From M2408 sp046303515 (GTDB taxonomy: Bacteria; Bacteroidota; Bacteroidia; Flavobacteriales_D; Crocinitomicaceae), in the NCBI GenBank assembly GCA_046303515.1, contig JBKCGI010000167.1:1-26648 (forward strand): a stretch of 26,648 nucleotides of DNA, in the 5' to 3' direction. A program made the translations under genes and the position numbers. The notes under the pieces are model-generated. The model did no database searches, was not told the origin of the DNA, and saw only the letters and a program-made list of their open reading frames with translations. How positions within the stretch are numbered: position 1 is the stretch's first letter; each line of letters starts with the position of its first letter. Shown piece after piece: positions 8,685 through 16,379 of this stretch.

Positions 8685-8845
8685 TAAAATATGTGAAAAT
8701 GTGAAAAAAAGATTTGCAAGTGTCTGTATAATAAAAAGACATAAGCGAAAAGTTTTATTATTTTTAGCACATGGACCAGAAAATCTTACGGAATAAAAAC
8801 AAAGAATAAATTGGAAAATATTAATTTTTTTTAGGCAATGTTCAA

Positions 8846-8868
8846 CACCTTAATACGTATTAAAGGTG
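8846..8868. repeat. Near-palindrome between the lipoprotein gene and the atp promoter
   Basis: CACCTTAATAC (8846-8856) faces GTATTAAAGGTG (8857-8868): 11 paired bases with a single extra base on one side, centred on a perfect 10-base palindrome AATACGTATT. There is no loop of usable size at the centre and no T tract on either side, so it looks more like a DNA-binding site than a classical terminator. It lies about 32 bases past the stop of the minus-strand lipoprotein gene. Confidence 0.5.
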
Positions 8869-8899
8869 AAGGTTTAATCACAATTATTTTCAATAAAAA

Positions 8900-9487
8900 T
8901 CACCATGTTTTTTTAAGCCATAGTTTTTTTTCTATATCCCATGTAAAATGATTATTCATCATTTCTTCCAGAGAACTAGGAGGCATTGTTTCTGTTCGCT
9001 TGTTGAGAGGATTATTTTGAGAATCAAATTCATAGTATGTTACATAAGAATACATACTTGCTCCTGGATTTGAATGTTCAATCATTTCTGAAACTGATCC
9101 ATCGTTTCGATATTTAAGTTCGTAACGAACCGTGTAGGACAAATGAACATTGGTACAAGAATATGTTTGATTTCCCTTTGCATCAAAAAAATCAATTTGT
9201 TGTTTTGATTCTTTCCATGGGTGAAAAATAACGGAGACTTTTCCATTGGTAAAATAATGAATTTCTTCTTGAGTTGAAGAGCGAATTTTACTAAGTTCAA
9301 TGGAAGGAGTTTCAATGATAGGTTCTGTTTTTTTGGGATTTAGTTTTTTGATGGAATCTTCAAGGATTGAAATTCTAGTCATCAAAGAATCCTTCTCTGT
9401 TTTAGTAAAATTTGTGGAATGATCTTTATGATAAAAACTTCCACAAGAACACAAAGCTAAAAGTATTATAAAAAAGAAAAATCTCAT
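8900..9487 (-). CDS. Small hypothetical lipoprotein
   Basis: The protein has 195 residues. It begins with a short signal sequence of Phe/Ile/Leu residues and a lipobox LCSC whose Cys15 would carry the lipid. A short Lys/Ser/Thr-rich linker with a predicted helix (residues about 28-50) follows. The C-terminal two thirds resemble successive beta-hairpins of the YD/MORN-like kind (FTNGKVSVIF, FFDAKGNQTYS, KYRNDGSVSEMIE, YYEFDSQNNPLNKR) as in many Bacteroidota lipoproteins. Family and function are not recognised. A possible -7 box TATTTTTG lies at 9521-9514, but I see no well-spaced -33 element. It appears to be a single-gene unit. Confidence 0.8.
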   Translation of the reverse strand: MRFFFFIILLALCSCGSFYHKDHSTNFTKTEKDSLMTRISILEDSIKKLNPKKTEPIIETPSIELSKIRSSTQEEIHYFTNGKVSVIFHPWKESKQQIDFFDAKGNQTYSCTNVHLSYTVRYELKYRNDGSVSEMIEHSNPGASMYSYVTYYEFDSQNNPLNKRTETMPPSSLEEMMNNHFTWDIEKKLWLKKTW

Positions 9488-9579
9488 AATTAATTCTTTA
9501 ACTAAAATCGAGCCAAAAATAAAAAGGAATTACAGTTAATTTTGTAATCAAAATTATCCTCTCCCACTATTCCTTTTCC

Positions 9580-9607
9580 CTCTTAGATAGGCTTAGCATC
9601 TAGAGAG
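9580..9607 (-). other. Hairpin downstream of the wzy-like gene
   Basis: CTCT-TAGAT (9580-9588) pairs with ATCTA-(G)-AGAG (9598-9607): 9 base pairs with one bulged base and a 9-base loop. It lies about 20 bases past the stop of the polymerase gene on the minus strand. No T tract follows, so termination is possible but unproven; it may simply protect the 3' end. Confidence 0.35.
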
Positions 9608-9626
9608 ACAGAAAATCGAGCCACAA

Positions 9627-11063
9627 TTATTTTTTCTTGAGGAAGAGCTTGTTTTGATAATTTAAGGTAATGAATATCGCACAAATTGCCCAAATTGGCA
9701 TGGCAGCTTTGTCAGTATCGAGATAATTATTCAAAATTCCATGAAAAAAATAGGTTACTAAAGCCAAAATCATAGCTAAAATTAAGGTTCGCATTTCTTT
9801 ATCAGTTTTATCAAAGGAAATATAAAGAGTGATTCCCAAATAAAAAATAGAGGATATAACAAGTAAAACACTTATTAAACCCAAAACTCCCATTTCAGCC
9901 ATTGGTCCGAGATATTCACTATGTGCATTTCCCCCGTCACCAAAATTAGTTGATATAATAGTTAAATTTTCAGGCTCTTGAAAACGGGCATATTCAAATG
10001 CATATGTATTTGGTCCAAAGCCAAAAAAGGGTCTTTCTTTAAACATTTCGATTGCACAAGACCAGCGGTTAATTCGCTCCAAATTTGACGCGTCAGAACT
10101 GATATTCGAAACACTTTCTAAACGCTCTCCAAATTCTTCGGTTGTATGCTCGGCATTGTTTTTCTCTAAAGATTGTTGAATGGAAGTCCAAGAAAAGAAA
10201 ACCACAAGACCTAAAACCGCTGTAGCAGAAGCGATCCACGTAAATTTAATTTTAAATTTAATCAAAAACAAAACGAATAAAGCTACAATTATACTCAACC
10301 ATGCTGCCCTCGTGTAAGAAAAATAAAGTGCTATAATATTTATAATAAACATTCCAATCAAAACAAATTGAATTAAGGGATTGTGTTTTTTTGAAAAATA
10401 GATTCCAACAACTAAAGGAACTACAAAAGCAACTAAAGCTCCATAAATTGTATGATCTTTAAAAAAAGGCCACATCACCCAGTGTGCTTCTTTTTCTCCA
10501 AACTGATAACCTGCATGAAGAATCAAGGTATACAACATGGCAATAGTCATTCCAATTAGAAATAACCAAATGAACAAAATGATATTTTTCCGTTTTTGAA
10601 AAACTAAGGCTCCATAAAACAAAACAGGAATTATGAACCACAATTTTGCCAACAAAAATTTGAAAGATGTAATAGGTTGTGTACTTGTTAAAGATGTAAT
10701 AAAAATCCAAGATAAATAAAAAATAATTGCCCAAACCAAATAGGAACTAAATAAATATTTTGGAAAAAGACTTTTTTTGATGTGCTGAGCCAAAATCAAA
10801 ATCATAATTCCGAAAAGCATGGGCTCTGTAGGAATAAACAATCCAAAACTTTGCGTATATTCTTCAATGTTGACAGAAAGTGGAGTAAAGAAAAATAAGG
10901 CCAAAAAGGTAATCTCAGTATAAAATATTGCGCCGTAAATTGCAAAAAATACAAAAGGTAATAAAATTACATACCAATTGTTACTCCAAATATAAAATAA
11001 GGAAACACTACAAAAAAGTAATGCTATTGCAAAAAGCCATCTATTTTCTTTGAGTGATAGCAC
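9627..11063 (-). CDS. Wzy_C-family O-antigen/polysaccharide polymerase or ligase
   Basis: This is a 478-residue polytopic membrane protein with about 12 hydrophobic segments. It carries the Wzy_C (PF04932-type) signature: SYTRAAWLS at the start of the domain, a large loop containing ERINRWSCAIEMFKERP and GFGPNTYAFEYAR, then NAHSEYLGPMAEMGVLGL and the C-terminal FFHGILNNYLDTD. The family joins polysaccharide repeat units (Wzy) or ligates them to lipid A core or protein (WaaL, PglL); sequence alone does not separate these. The start is GTG at 11063; the only nearby ATG is out of frame. The G of GTG is the last base of the TAG of the upstream Wzz-like gene (TAGTG), indicating coupled translation. 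Confidence 0.85.
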   Translation of the reverse strand: MLSLKENRWLFAIALLFCSVSLFYIWSNNWYVILLPFVFFAIYGAIFYTEITFLALFFFTPLSVNIEEYTQSFGLFIPTEPMLFGIMILILAQHIKKSLFPKYLFSSYLVWAIIFYLSWIFITSLTSTQPITSFKFLLAKLWFIIPVLFYGALVFQKRKNIILFIWLFLIGMTIAMLYTLILHAGYQFGEKEAHWVMWPFFKDHTIYGALVAFVVPLVVGIYFSKKHNPLIQFVLIGMFIINIIALYFSYTRAAWLSIIVALFVLFLIKFKIKFTWIASATAVLGLVVFFSWTSIQQSLEKNNAEHTTEEFGERLESVSNISSDASNLERINRWSCAIEMFKERPFFGFGPNTYAFEYARFQEPENLTIISTNFGDGGNAHSEYLGPMAEMGVLGLISVLLVISSIFYLGITLYISFDKTDKEMRTLILAMILALVTYFFHGILNNYLDTDKAAMPIWAICAIFITLNYQNKLFLKKK

Positions 11064-12082
11064 TAAGCAAGTTTTCTTAATTCTCTGATTTTATCTTGTA
11101 ACAAAAGCACGAAAATTGTCATCACAAAGGTCATGATTGTTGTTACTAAAATGATTATAGCTTTTTTAGGTTTATCCTTTTTATCAGCAACTACAGCTCG
11201 TTCTACTACAAATTTATGATTGAAATCTGTGTAAGCATCAGATTCAGCTTGTTCATATGAATCTTCAAACTCAGCAAGTTTGGTGATTTTTTCATCTCGT
11301 AACATGGCCAAACCATCAAATTCAGCACCGTGTTTGATATTTACATCCAATTGATTTTTGAAAAAAGCTTTATCTGCTGGATTTTTTGATTCATTGAAGG
11401 CTTGAAACAAATTTGCTCTCGCTTCTGACGTTACCACTCCGATTTTAGATAAAGTATCTAATTTATCATTTACTTCTTTCAAGGAAGTCTGAATAATTTC
11501 TTTTTTACGTTTATTGATTTCAAAAGCAGGAATTGTTCTATCCTTCACCATTTGGTTTTTAACCGTATCAATTAAATCTACAATTTTATTTGCAATTTCA
11601 GCTGCTAACTCTCTGTCTTTATCTAAAACATCAATTTGGATGGAACCATATTTTGTTCGCGTGAAGGTAATGTGCTCACCATATGCTAAGCCTAGTTTGT
11701 AATTTTTATTTACGTCTGTAGGATTAATTCCATAATGATTCATCAAATCATATCGTGTAACTAAAATATCTCTAATTCTAGAAGAGGACAATATTTGTAC
11801 CAATTGTTCGGCTTGTTCTTCTTCACCAAAATCCATTGAAGATGCTTTTGCATTTCGTTGTTCAGAGAAAGAAACGGTACTTGTTGCTGTTGGGAATACA
11901 ATTGCTGTAGACAAAAATAAAGGTGTCATGAAAAAAGTAAACACAGTTGTTACAATAGCCACAACAAAGGTGATTAACGCAATTAGTTTTCTTTTTTTCC
12001 AGATAAATATAAATAGATCATTTTTACCTGACTCAAAATTATCCTTTTTACTGCCTCCGGCCTTATCAATGTTGTTTTCCAT
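11063..12082 (-). CDS. Wzz-type polysaccharide chain-length determinant
   Basis: At 339 residues it has the classic topology of polysaccharide co-polymerases: a cytoplasmic N-terminus, TM1 at about 33-52, a large periplasmic domain with a helical hairpin (about 185-290), and TM2 at about 309-329 preceded by a Pro/Lys motif (KDKPKKA). There is no C-terminal tyrosine kinase domain, so it is the simple Wzz type rather than Wzc. It probably sets the modal length of the polymer made by the overlapping wzy-like gene. No glycosyltransferases or flippase lie nearby, so the substrate must be made by genes elsewhere. The ATG at 12082 agrees with the promoter just upstream. Confidence 0.85.
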   Translation of the reverse strand: MENNIDKAGGSKKDNFESGKNDLFIFIWKKRKLIALITFVVAIVTTVFTFFMTPLFLSTAIVFPTATSTVSFSEQRNAKASSMDFGEEEQAEQLVQILSSSRIRDILVTRYDLMNHYGINPTDVNKNYKLGLAYGEHITFTRTKYGSIQIDVLDKDRELAAEIANKIVDLIDTVKNQMVKDRTIPAFEINKRKKEIIQTSLKEVNDKLDTLSKIGVVTSEARANLFQAFNESKNPADKAFFKNQLDVNIKHGAEFDGLAMLRDEKITKLAEFEDSYEQAESDAYTDFNHKFVVERAVVADKKDKPKKAIIILVTTIMTFVMTIFVLLLQDKIRELRKLA

Positions 12083-12098
12083 AAGTTATTTTTCGTTG

Positions 12099-12131
12099 CG
12101 AAGTTACGTTTTTTCTGAAAATGAATGCAAA
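12099..12131 (-). promoter_or_regulatory. Probable promoter of the wzz-wzy pair
   Basis: On the minus strand a T-rich TTTG (12131-12128) is followed after 21 bases by TAACTTCG (12106-12099), one base off TAnnTTTG. Transcription would start about 12092, ten bases before the ATG. It lies immediately after the terminator of the preceding gene, which supports a separate transcription unit. Confidence 0.5.
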
Positions 12132-12141
12132 AAAGTTGCTT

Positions 12142-12176
12142 AAAATAAAAAAACCCAAACATCTAAACGTTTGGGT
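12142..12176 (-). terminator. Intrinsic terminator after the start-less secreted gene
   Basis: A perfect 8-bp stem, ACCCAAAC (12153-12160) with GTTTGGGT (12169-12176), and an 8-base loop are followed on the minus strand by seven T, one A and four more T. It lies about 22 bases beyond the stop codon at 12198 and separates that gene from the wzz-wzy pair. Confidence 0.88.
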
Positions 12177-12197
12177 CTCTAAAATATTGCTAAGTTT

Positions 12198-12830
12198 TTA
12201 CAATTTTGAGGAATTCTCTTCCAAATACTTTAAGAATGAGTTGAATTCTTCAACAGTTAAATTTATTGGCGATTTAGAACCCATACCTAATTTAATAAAT
12301 GGCATCCATTTTCCAGTTTGTTCCTTTGCAGCTGGAGTTGTTGTTACATCTTTCCAAATGTAGGTACCACTTGCATCTCTATTTACGATTTTTCCTTCAT
12401 AATATTTCTCAGGAGTATCGATAAAATATTTTTCTTTTTTTGTGGTAGGTGTTGCTGCCACTACTTTGTCCAACACGAAACTTGCACCTACCTCAAAACC
12501 AGCATTATTGGCACTTGAAATCTCAATATTACTTGTTAAAATCTTTGACATGTACTCTTTTTTCAACTCTTGCATAGTAGCAATCAAATCATTCAAACCC
12601 GCTTTGTTTAATTCAACGTTTCTTGTTTCTCCTATAGATTTAGATTCAATTAAAATTCTGTTATCTACTGCTGAAGTTTTAACATTCTTATTAGATACTA
12701 AAGTTAATTTGAAATCTCCACTTTTGCCGATTTCAGTGGCAGTTTTTTCAACAAATACTCCTACTTGAGCAAAACTAATTGTAGTGAAAATAAGTGATGT
12801 AAGTATAAAAATATTTTTCTTTTTTGTTAT
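12198..12830 (-). CDS. Hypothetical secreted protein without a conventional start codon
   Basis: Function not recognised. The frame that ends at 12198 stays open far upstream of the first possible TTG start (12596) and encodes a typical signal peptide (TKKKNIFILTSLIF, then TTISFAQ) directly followed by a mature domain, so the gene must begin near 12830. No ATG, GTG or TTG exists in that frame before the signal peptide; the best-placed codon is ATA at 12830-12828. The product would have about 210 residues, be exported, and contain a beta-rich N-terminal part (FKLTLVSN, DNRILIESK), a helix, and a C-terminal part ending in a helix (TVEEFNSFLKYLEENSSKL). A 10-codon ATG frame overlaps the start. 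A possible -7 box TAATTTTG lies at 12885-12878. Either an AUA start, a disrupted start or a base error is involved. Confidence 0.65.
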   Translation of the reverse strand: MTKKKNIFILTSLIFTTISFAQVGVFVEKTATEIGKSGDFKLTLVSNKNVKTSAVDNRILIESKSIGETRNVELNKAGLNDLIATMQELKKEYMSKILTSNIEISSANNAGFEVGASFVLDKVVAATPTTKKEKYFIDTPEKYYEGKIVNRDASGTYIWKDVTTTPAAKEQTGKWMPFIKLGMGSKSPINLTVEEFNSFLKYLEENSSKL

Positions 12831-12859
12831 TGTTTTAGGTTTACAACTTTTGAATCCAT
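12827..12859 (-). CDS. Ten-codon upstream frame overlapping the start of the secreted gene
   Basis: An ATG at 12859 opens a frame encoding MDSKVVNLKQ and ends with TAA at 12829-12827. That stop shares two bases with the ATA at 12830-12828 that would start the secreted protein in the -1 frame (sequence ATAA). One extra A in the run at about 12834-12837 would join this frame directly to the signal peptide. It is therefore either a short leader frame that couples translation or the true 5' end of the gene broken by a one-base deletion. Confidence 0.35.
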   Translation of the reverse strand: MDSKVVNLKQ

Positions 12860-12923
12860 ATTCAAAAATTGGGACAACAAAATTACACTTTTTTTTGAAA
12901 CAATTTTTAGATTTAAGAATAAT

Positions 12924-14480
12924 TTAACGTTTCAGCGAAATTCGAAAGGTAGTTCCCTTTTCTTGTTCAGATTCAAGTACAAATACTTTTCCTTTATGGT
13001 ACTCGTTAACAATTCTTCTTACCAAAGAAAGACCAAGTCCCCAACCACGTTTTTTGGTTGTAAAACCTGGTTTAAAAATAGCATTTTGAAGTTTCTTTGG
13101 CATTCCTTTTCCATTATCTCTGATGTCAATAAAAACATTTTTTTCATCTTCAAAAACACTTACATCAATTGTTCCTGTTTTTTCAATTGCATCAACAGCA
13201 TTTTTGATGATATTTTCAAAAACCCATTCCATCAAAGGTGCGTTATGCTTGATACTAATTTCTGCTGCAGGTTTATGAAAAGTCAAAACAACCTTACTTG
13301 ATATGCGACTTTTTAGATAATCTGTCACATTTTCTATCGTCTTAACCAAATCCGATTCTAGAAGTTTTGATTCAGATCCAATTTTTGAAAAGCGATTTGA
13401 CACAGTGTCTAAACGTTCTACATCTTTACGCATTTCATCAATCATGGATTGATCAATATTTTCTGATTCCAACAATTGAATCCAAGCCATTAATGAAGAA
13501 AGGGGTGTTCCCAATTGATGTGCCGTTTCTTTTGCCATACCAGCCCAAACTTGATTCTGTTCCGCTTTTCTGAATGTAGAAAAAATCAAATAGCCAATAA
13601 AAATAAACAGTCCGATAATTAAAAACTGAATGTAGGGGAAATACTGTAATTGCTTTAATTCGGGGCTATTGTCGTAAAACAATAAACTATTTTGATGGTT
13701 TGCAAAATTGATTGCAATCGGTTTATTTTGAGCTTTAAAATAGTTTTTAGTTTGTTTGAAATTTTTCTTATTTACCTCTTCAAAACTCAAATTTGTAGCA
13801 ATGATACTATCAGTTTTAGAATCGATTAAAATTACGGGAACCAAACCTTCGTTTGAAATTAATTCTTGATTAAAGGACTGAATTAAAGAATCTCTTTCTC
13901 GTTCCAGGCGAAAAATTTGTTTGGAATCGTTGTAATAGTATGTCATTTCCAAGCCTTCAATTACTTCAATGGTGAAAGCTGGATTACGTTCTTTCCAAAT
14001 TTTAGCTAATTTTTTTAAGGAATCATCAAATAATACATCAATTTCTTGGGATGATTTTTGGGGATGTAACTTTTGTATATCAGATTTTTCAAATCCTAAG
14101 TTTATTGAAGCTGATACAGCTCCCGTGTTATCCAATAAAACTACGGGAATATCTTTATTTTTATTGATAATTTTCAGTGGTAAAGAAAAATCTGGGAAAA
14201 CATCTCCTGAAATGGGCTTTGAAATCTCCTTGGTGGCATCAATCCACATTTCCATTTCGTTGCGTTCTTTTTCTCGGAGTTGACTGAAAGTTCGATTCGT
14301 CAAGCGGACCAATTCTGCCTTCTTCTTGATGGCGTCTGCCCACTGCGTTACACGGTTTCGTTCCTGATTACTAACTTTTGTAACAATATTATTCGACAAA
14401 TAAATGGATATACCAACCATAATGATGGCCACAAATAAAAAAGCTATTTTCCACTTTTGCTTGTTTGAATAAAGATTCAT
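12924..14480 (-). CDS. Membrane sensor histidine kinase (orphan)
   Basis: The 518-residue protein has TM1 at about 11-30, a periplasmic sensor region of about 250 residues, TM2 at about 283-303, and a cytoplasmic kinase core without an obvious HAMP domain. The phospho-acceptor His321 lies in ETAHQLGTPLSSL. The N box has Asn427 (IIKNAVDAIE), the G1 box is DNGKG (455-459), the F box is around Phe469-Phe473, and the G2 box is GWGLGLSL (479-486). All residues needed for autophosphorylation are present. The periplasmic region contains two similar halves (see findings). No response regulator gene lies beside it; its neighbours are sufE and the secreted gene, so the partner is probably encoded elsewhere. 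Signal unknown. Confidence 0.92.
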   Translation of the reverse strand: MNLYSNKQKWKIAFLFVAIIMVGISIYLSNNIVTKVSNQERNRVTQWADAIKKKAELVRLTNRTFSQLREKERNEMEMWIDATKEISKPISGDVFPDFSLPLKIINKNKDIPVVLLDNTGAVSASINLGFEKSDIQKLHPQKSSQEIDVLFDDSLKKLAKIWKERNPAFTIEVIEGLEMTYYYNDSKQIFRLERERDSLIQSFNQELISNEGLVPVILIDSKTDSIIATNLSFEEVNKKNFKQTKNYFKAQNKPIAINFANHQNSLLFYDNSPELKQLQYFPYIQFLIIGLFIFIGYLIFSTFRKAEQNQVWAGMAKETAHQLGTPLSSLMAWIQLLESENIDQSMIDEMRKDVERLDTVSNRFSKIGSESKLLESDLVKTIENVTDYLKSRISSKVVLTFHKPAAEISIKHNAPLMEWVFENIIKNAVDAIEKTGTIDVSVFEDEKNVFIDIRDNGKGMPKKLQNAIFKPGFTTKKRGWGLGLSLVRRIVNEYHKGKVFVLESEQEKGTTFRISLKR

Positions 14481-14580
14481 GCTCTAAATATAGACATTTG
14501 ATTTTAGACAATTGACGAATGAATGCAGAATTTATTGTTTTTCAAAGCATTCAAATAAATTTTTTGTCGCAAATCACTTT

Positions 14581-14991
14581 TCAACAATTCTTCAAAGCAG
14601 CCATTTTCATCTTTTTCACCATACTTGCCAAACCATTTGACCGTGTTGGAGAAAGATGTTCGTGCAAACCGATATCGTTGATAAAATGTAAATCCGCTTT
14701 GGCAATATCTTCTGGTTTTTCCTCATTCAAAACTTGAATCAGTAAACCGATAATTCCTTTGGTGATAATGGCGTCAGAATCTGCAGAAAAATGCATTTTT
14801 CCTTCTTCAAATTTAGCATCTAACCAAACTTGTGACTGGCAACCTTCAATGATATTTTCTTTGGTTTTTTTACTTTCTTCAATTTGAGGTAAATCTTTCC
14901 CTAATTCGATGATGTATTCATACTTTTGCATCCAATCATCAAACATGGAGAATTCTTCAATAATACTTTGTTGCTTTTCTTCTAGTGTCAT
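14581..14991 (-). CDS. sufE: SufE-type sulfur acceptor protein
   Basis: SufE takes persulfide sulfur from the cysteine desulfurase SufS and hands it to the SufBCD scaffold for Fe-S cluster assembly. The protein is 136 residues, normal for SufE. The active cysteine is Cys51 in IIEGCQSQVWL, the family hallmark, and the C-terminal part (IGLHEHLSPTRSNGLASMVKKMK) also matches. It lies 103 bases downstream of sufS on the same strand, and the gap holds a long imperfect inverted repeat. No sufBCD genes are visible in the window. Confidence 0.95.
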   Translation of the reverse strand: MTLEEKQQSIIEEFSMFDDWMQKYEYIIELGKDLPQIEESKKTKENIIEGCQSQVWLDAKFEEGKMHFSADSDAIITKGIIGLLIQVLNEEKPEDIAKADLHFINDIGLHEHLSPTRSNGLASMVKKMKMAALKNC

Positions 14992-15005
14992 TTTTTTATT
15001 TGATA

Positions 15006-15091
15006 TTAAGACCTTAAGATTTTAGGACACCAAGACTGTTTGTGATTTCAACTTTAAAAAGTCTTAAAATCCTACAGTCTTAGATTCTTAA
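15006..15091 (-). repeat. Long imperfect inverted repeat between sufS and sufE
   Basis: Arms 15006-15037 and 15060-15091 are 32 bases each and match at 23 of 32 positions when one is reverse-complemented, with both ends perfect (TTAAGA at the outer end, AAGACT at the inner end) around a 22-base centre. The arms consist of AAGACT/TTTTAGGA-like words. The element fills nearly the whole intercistronic gap and would fold into a long stem in the sufS-sufE transcript. No U tract follows. It resembles a small palindromic dispersed repeat, but no second copy is in the window. Confidence 0.65.
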
Positions 15092-15094
15092 AAT

Positions 15095-16330
15095 CTATTT
15101 TAGCATTGAGATTCCTTTTTCAACTGCTGCGATGAATACGTCGATTTCTTCTTTGGTATTATAGAATGCAAAGGAAGCACGAACAGTTCCTGGAATTTTG
15201 TAAAAATCCATTAAAGGTTGAGTACAATGATGACCAGTTCGAACTGCAATTCCTTGTTTGTCTAGTAAAGTTCCTAAATCAAAAGGGTGAATTCCATCTA
15301 CTACAAAAGAAACCACACTTGTTTTTTTCTTCGATTCACCAATAATTTCCATTCCTTCAAAAGTTGAAAGCAAATCTTGCGCATAATCTGCCAACATCAA
15401 CTCGTGTTTTTCGATATCTTCTATATTGAATTGAGACAGATATTCTAAGGCTTTTCCTAAACAAATACCACCTGCAATATGAGGCGTTCCAGCTTCAAAT
15501 TTGAATGGTAATTCATTATAAGTTGTTTTTGCAAAAGTGACTTTTTTAATCATATCCCCTCCACCTTGATAAGGAGGCATTTTTTCAAGAATATGTTCTT
15601 TTCCGTACAAAACTCCAATTCCAGTTGGTCCAAAAACCTTATGGCTTGAAAAAACAAAAAAGTCGCAATCTAAATCTGTCACATCAATTTTGGTATGCTG
15701 AATACTTTGTGCACCATCAATTAAGACTTTTGCGCCAGCTGCATGCGCTTTTTGAATGATTTCTTTTACTGGATTGATTGTCCCTAAAGTGTTTGAAATA
15801 TGCGTTACAGCAACTAATTTAGTTTTTGAACTTAATAGGTTTTCGAATTCAGACATGATTAAATCTCCACGTTCTGTAATTGGAATTACCTTTAATACGC
15901 ATTTCTTTCTTTCGCAAAGCATTTGCCACGGAACGATATTTGAATGATGTTCCATTGTAGAAATAATGATTTCATCACCTTCTTTTAAAGATTCTCCAAA
16001 TGAATAAGCAACTAAATTGATACTATCAGTTGTGCCCTTTGTGAAAATGATTTCATCACTTGAATTGGCGTTCAAATAATTTGCAATATATTTTCTAGCA
16101 GCTTCATAATCAGATGTTGCCTTTTGACTCAAATGATGCACTCCACGATGAATATTGGCATTGTCTTTAGAGTAATAACGATTAATCGCATCTAACACAT
16201 ATTGCGGTTTTTGTGAAGTCGCTCCATTATCAAAATAGATCAAATTTTTACCATAGACCAATTGTCTTAAAGCAGGAAAATCTTCTCTGATTTCTCTAAC
16301 ACTAAATTTACGTTTGTTTGTTGCTTCCAT
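15095..16330 (-). CDS. sufS: Cysteine desulfurase, SufS type
   Basis: This PLP enzyme converts L-cysteine to alanine plus enzyme-bound persulfide, feeding SufE. With the ATG at 16330 it has 411 residues, the usual group II length. A longer frame using TTG at 16351 is possible but adds seven residues not expected in the family. Key residues are visible: the PLP-stacking His in MEHHSN (126-131), Asp205 in LIDGAQS, Lys231 (Schiff base) in FSSHKVFGPTG, and the persulfide Cys369 in RTGHHCTQP. A -7-like TATTTTTG lies at 16346-16339, very close to the ATG, but without a well-spaced -33 box. It could also be read through from the upstream lipoprotein gene, 49 bases away. Confidence 0.96.
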   Translation of the reverse strand: MEATNKRKFSVREIREDFPALRQLVYGKNLIYFDNGATSQKPQYVLDAINRYYSKDNANIHRGVHHLSQKATSDYEAARKYIANYLNANSSDEIIFTKGTTDSINLVAYSFGESLKEGDEIIISTMEHHSNIVPWQMLCERKKCVLKVIPITERGDLIMSEFENLLSSKTKLVAVTHISNTLGTINPVKEIIQKAHAAGAKVLIDGAQSIQHTKIDVTDLDCDFFVFSSHKVFGPTGIGVLYGKEHILEKMPPYQGGGDMIKKVTFAKTTYNELPFKFEAGTPHIAGGICLGKALEYLSQFNIEDIEKHELMLADYAQDLLSTFEGMEIIGESKKKTSVVSFVVDGIHPFDLGTLLDKQGIAVRTGHHCTQPLMDFYKIPGTVRASFAFYNTKEEIDVFIAAVEKGISMLK

Positions 16331-16379
16331 ATCGATTACAAAAATAAGCAATAATGAAACAAGCGGAGATGTAAATTTG

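Noticed and set aside
9488..12082. Horizontal transfer of the wzz-wzy pair
   Set aside because: Base composition and codon use look like the surrounding genes and there are no integrase, tRNA or flanking repeats.
12198..12596. A shorter gene starting at TTG 12596 (132 residues)
   Set aside because: The same frame is open upstream and encodes a clear signal peptide joined to the rest of the domain, so the shorter version would cut a real protein in the middle.
16331..16351. TTG start for sufS at 16351
   Set aside because: The ATG at 16330 gives the usual SufS length and N-terminus; the added residues would overlap the promoter-like box.
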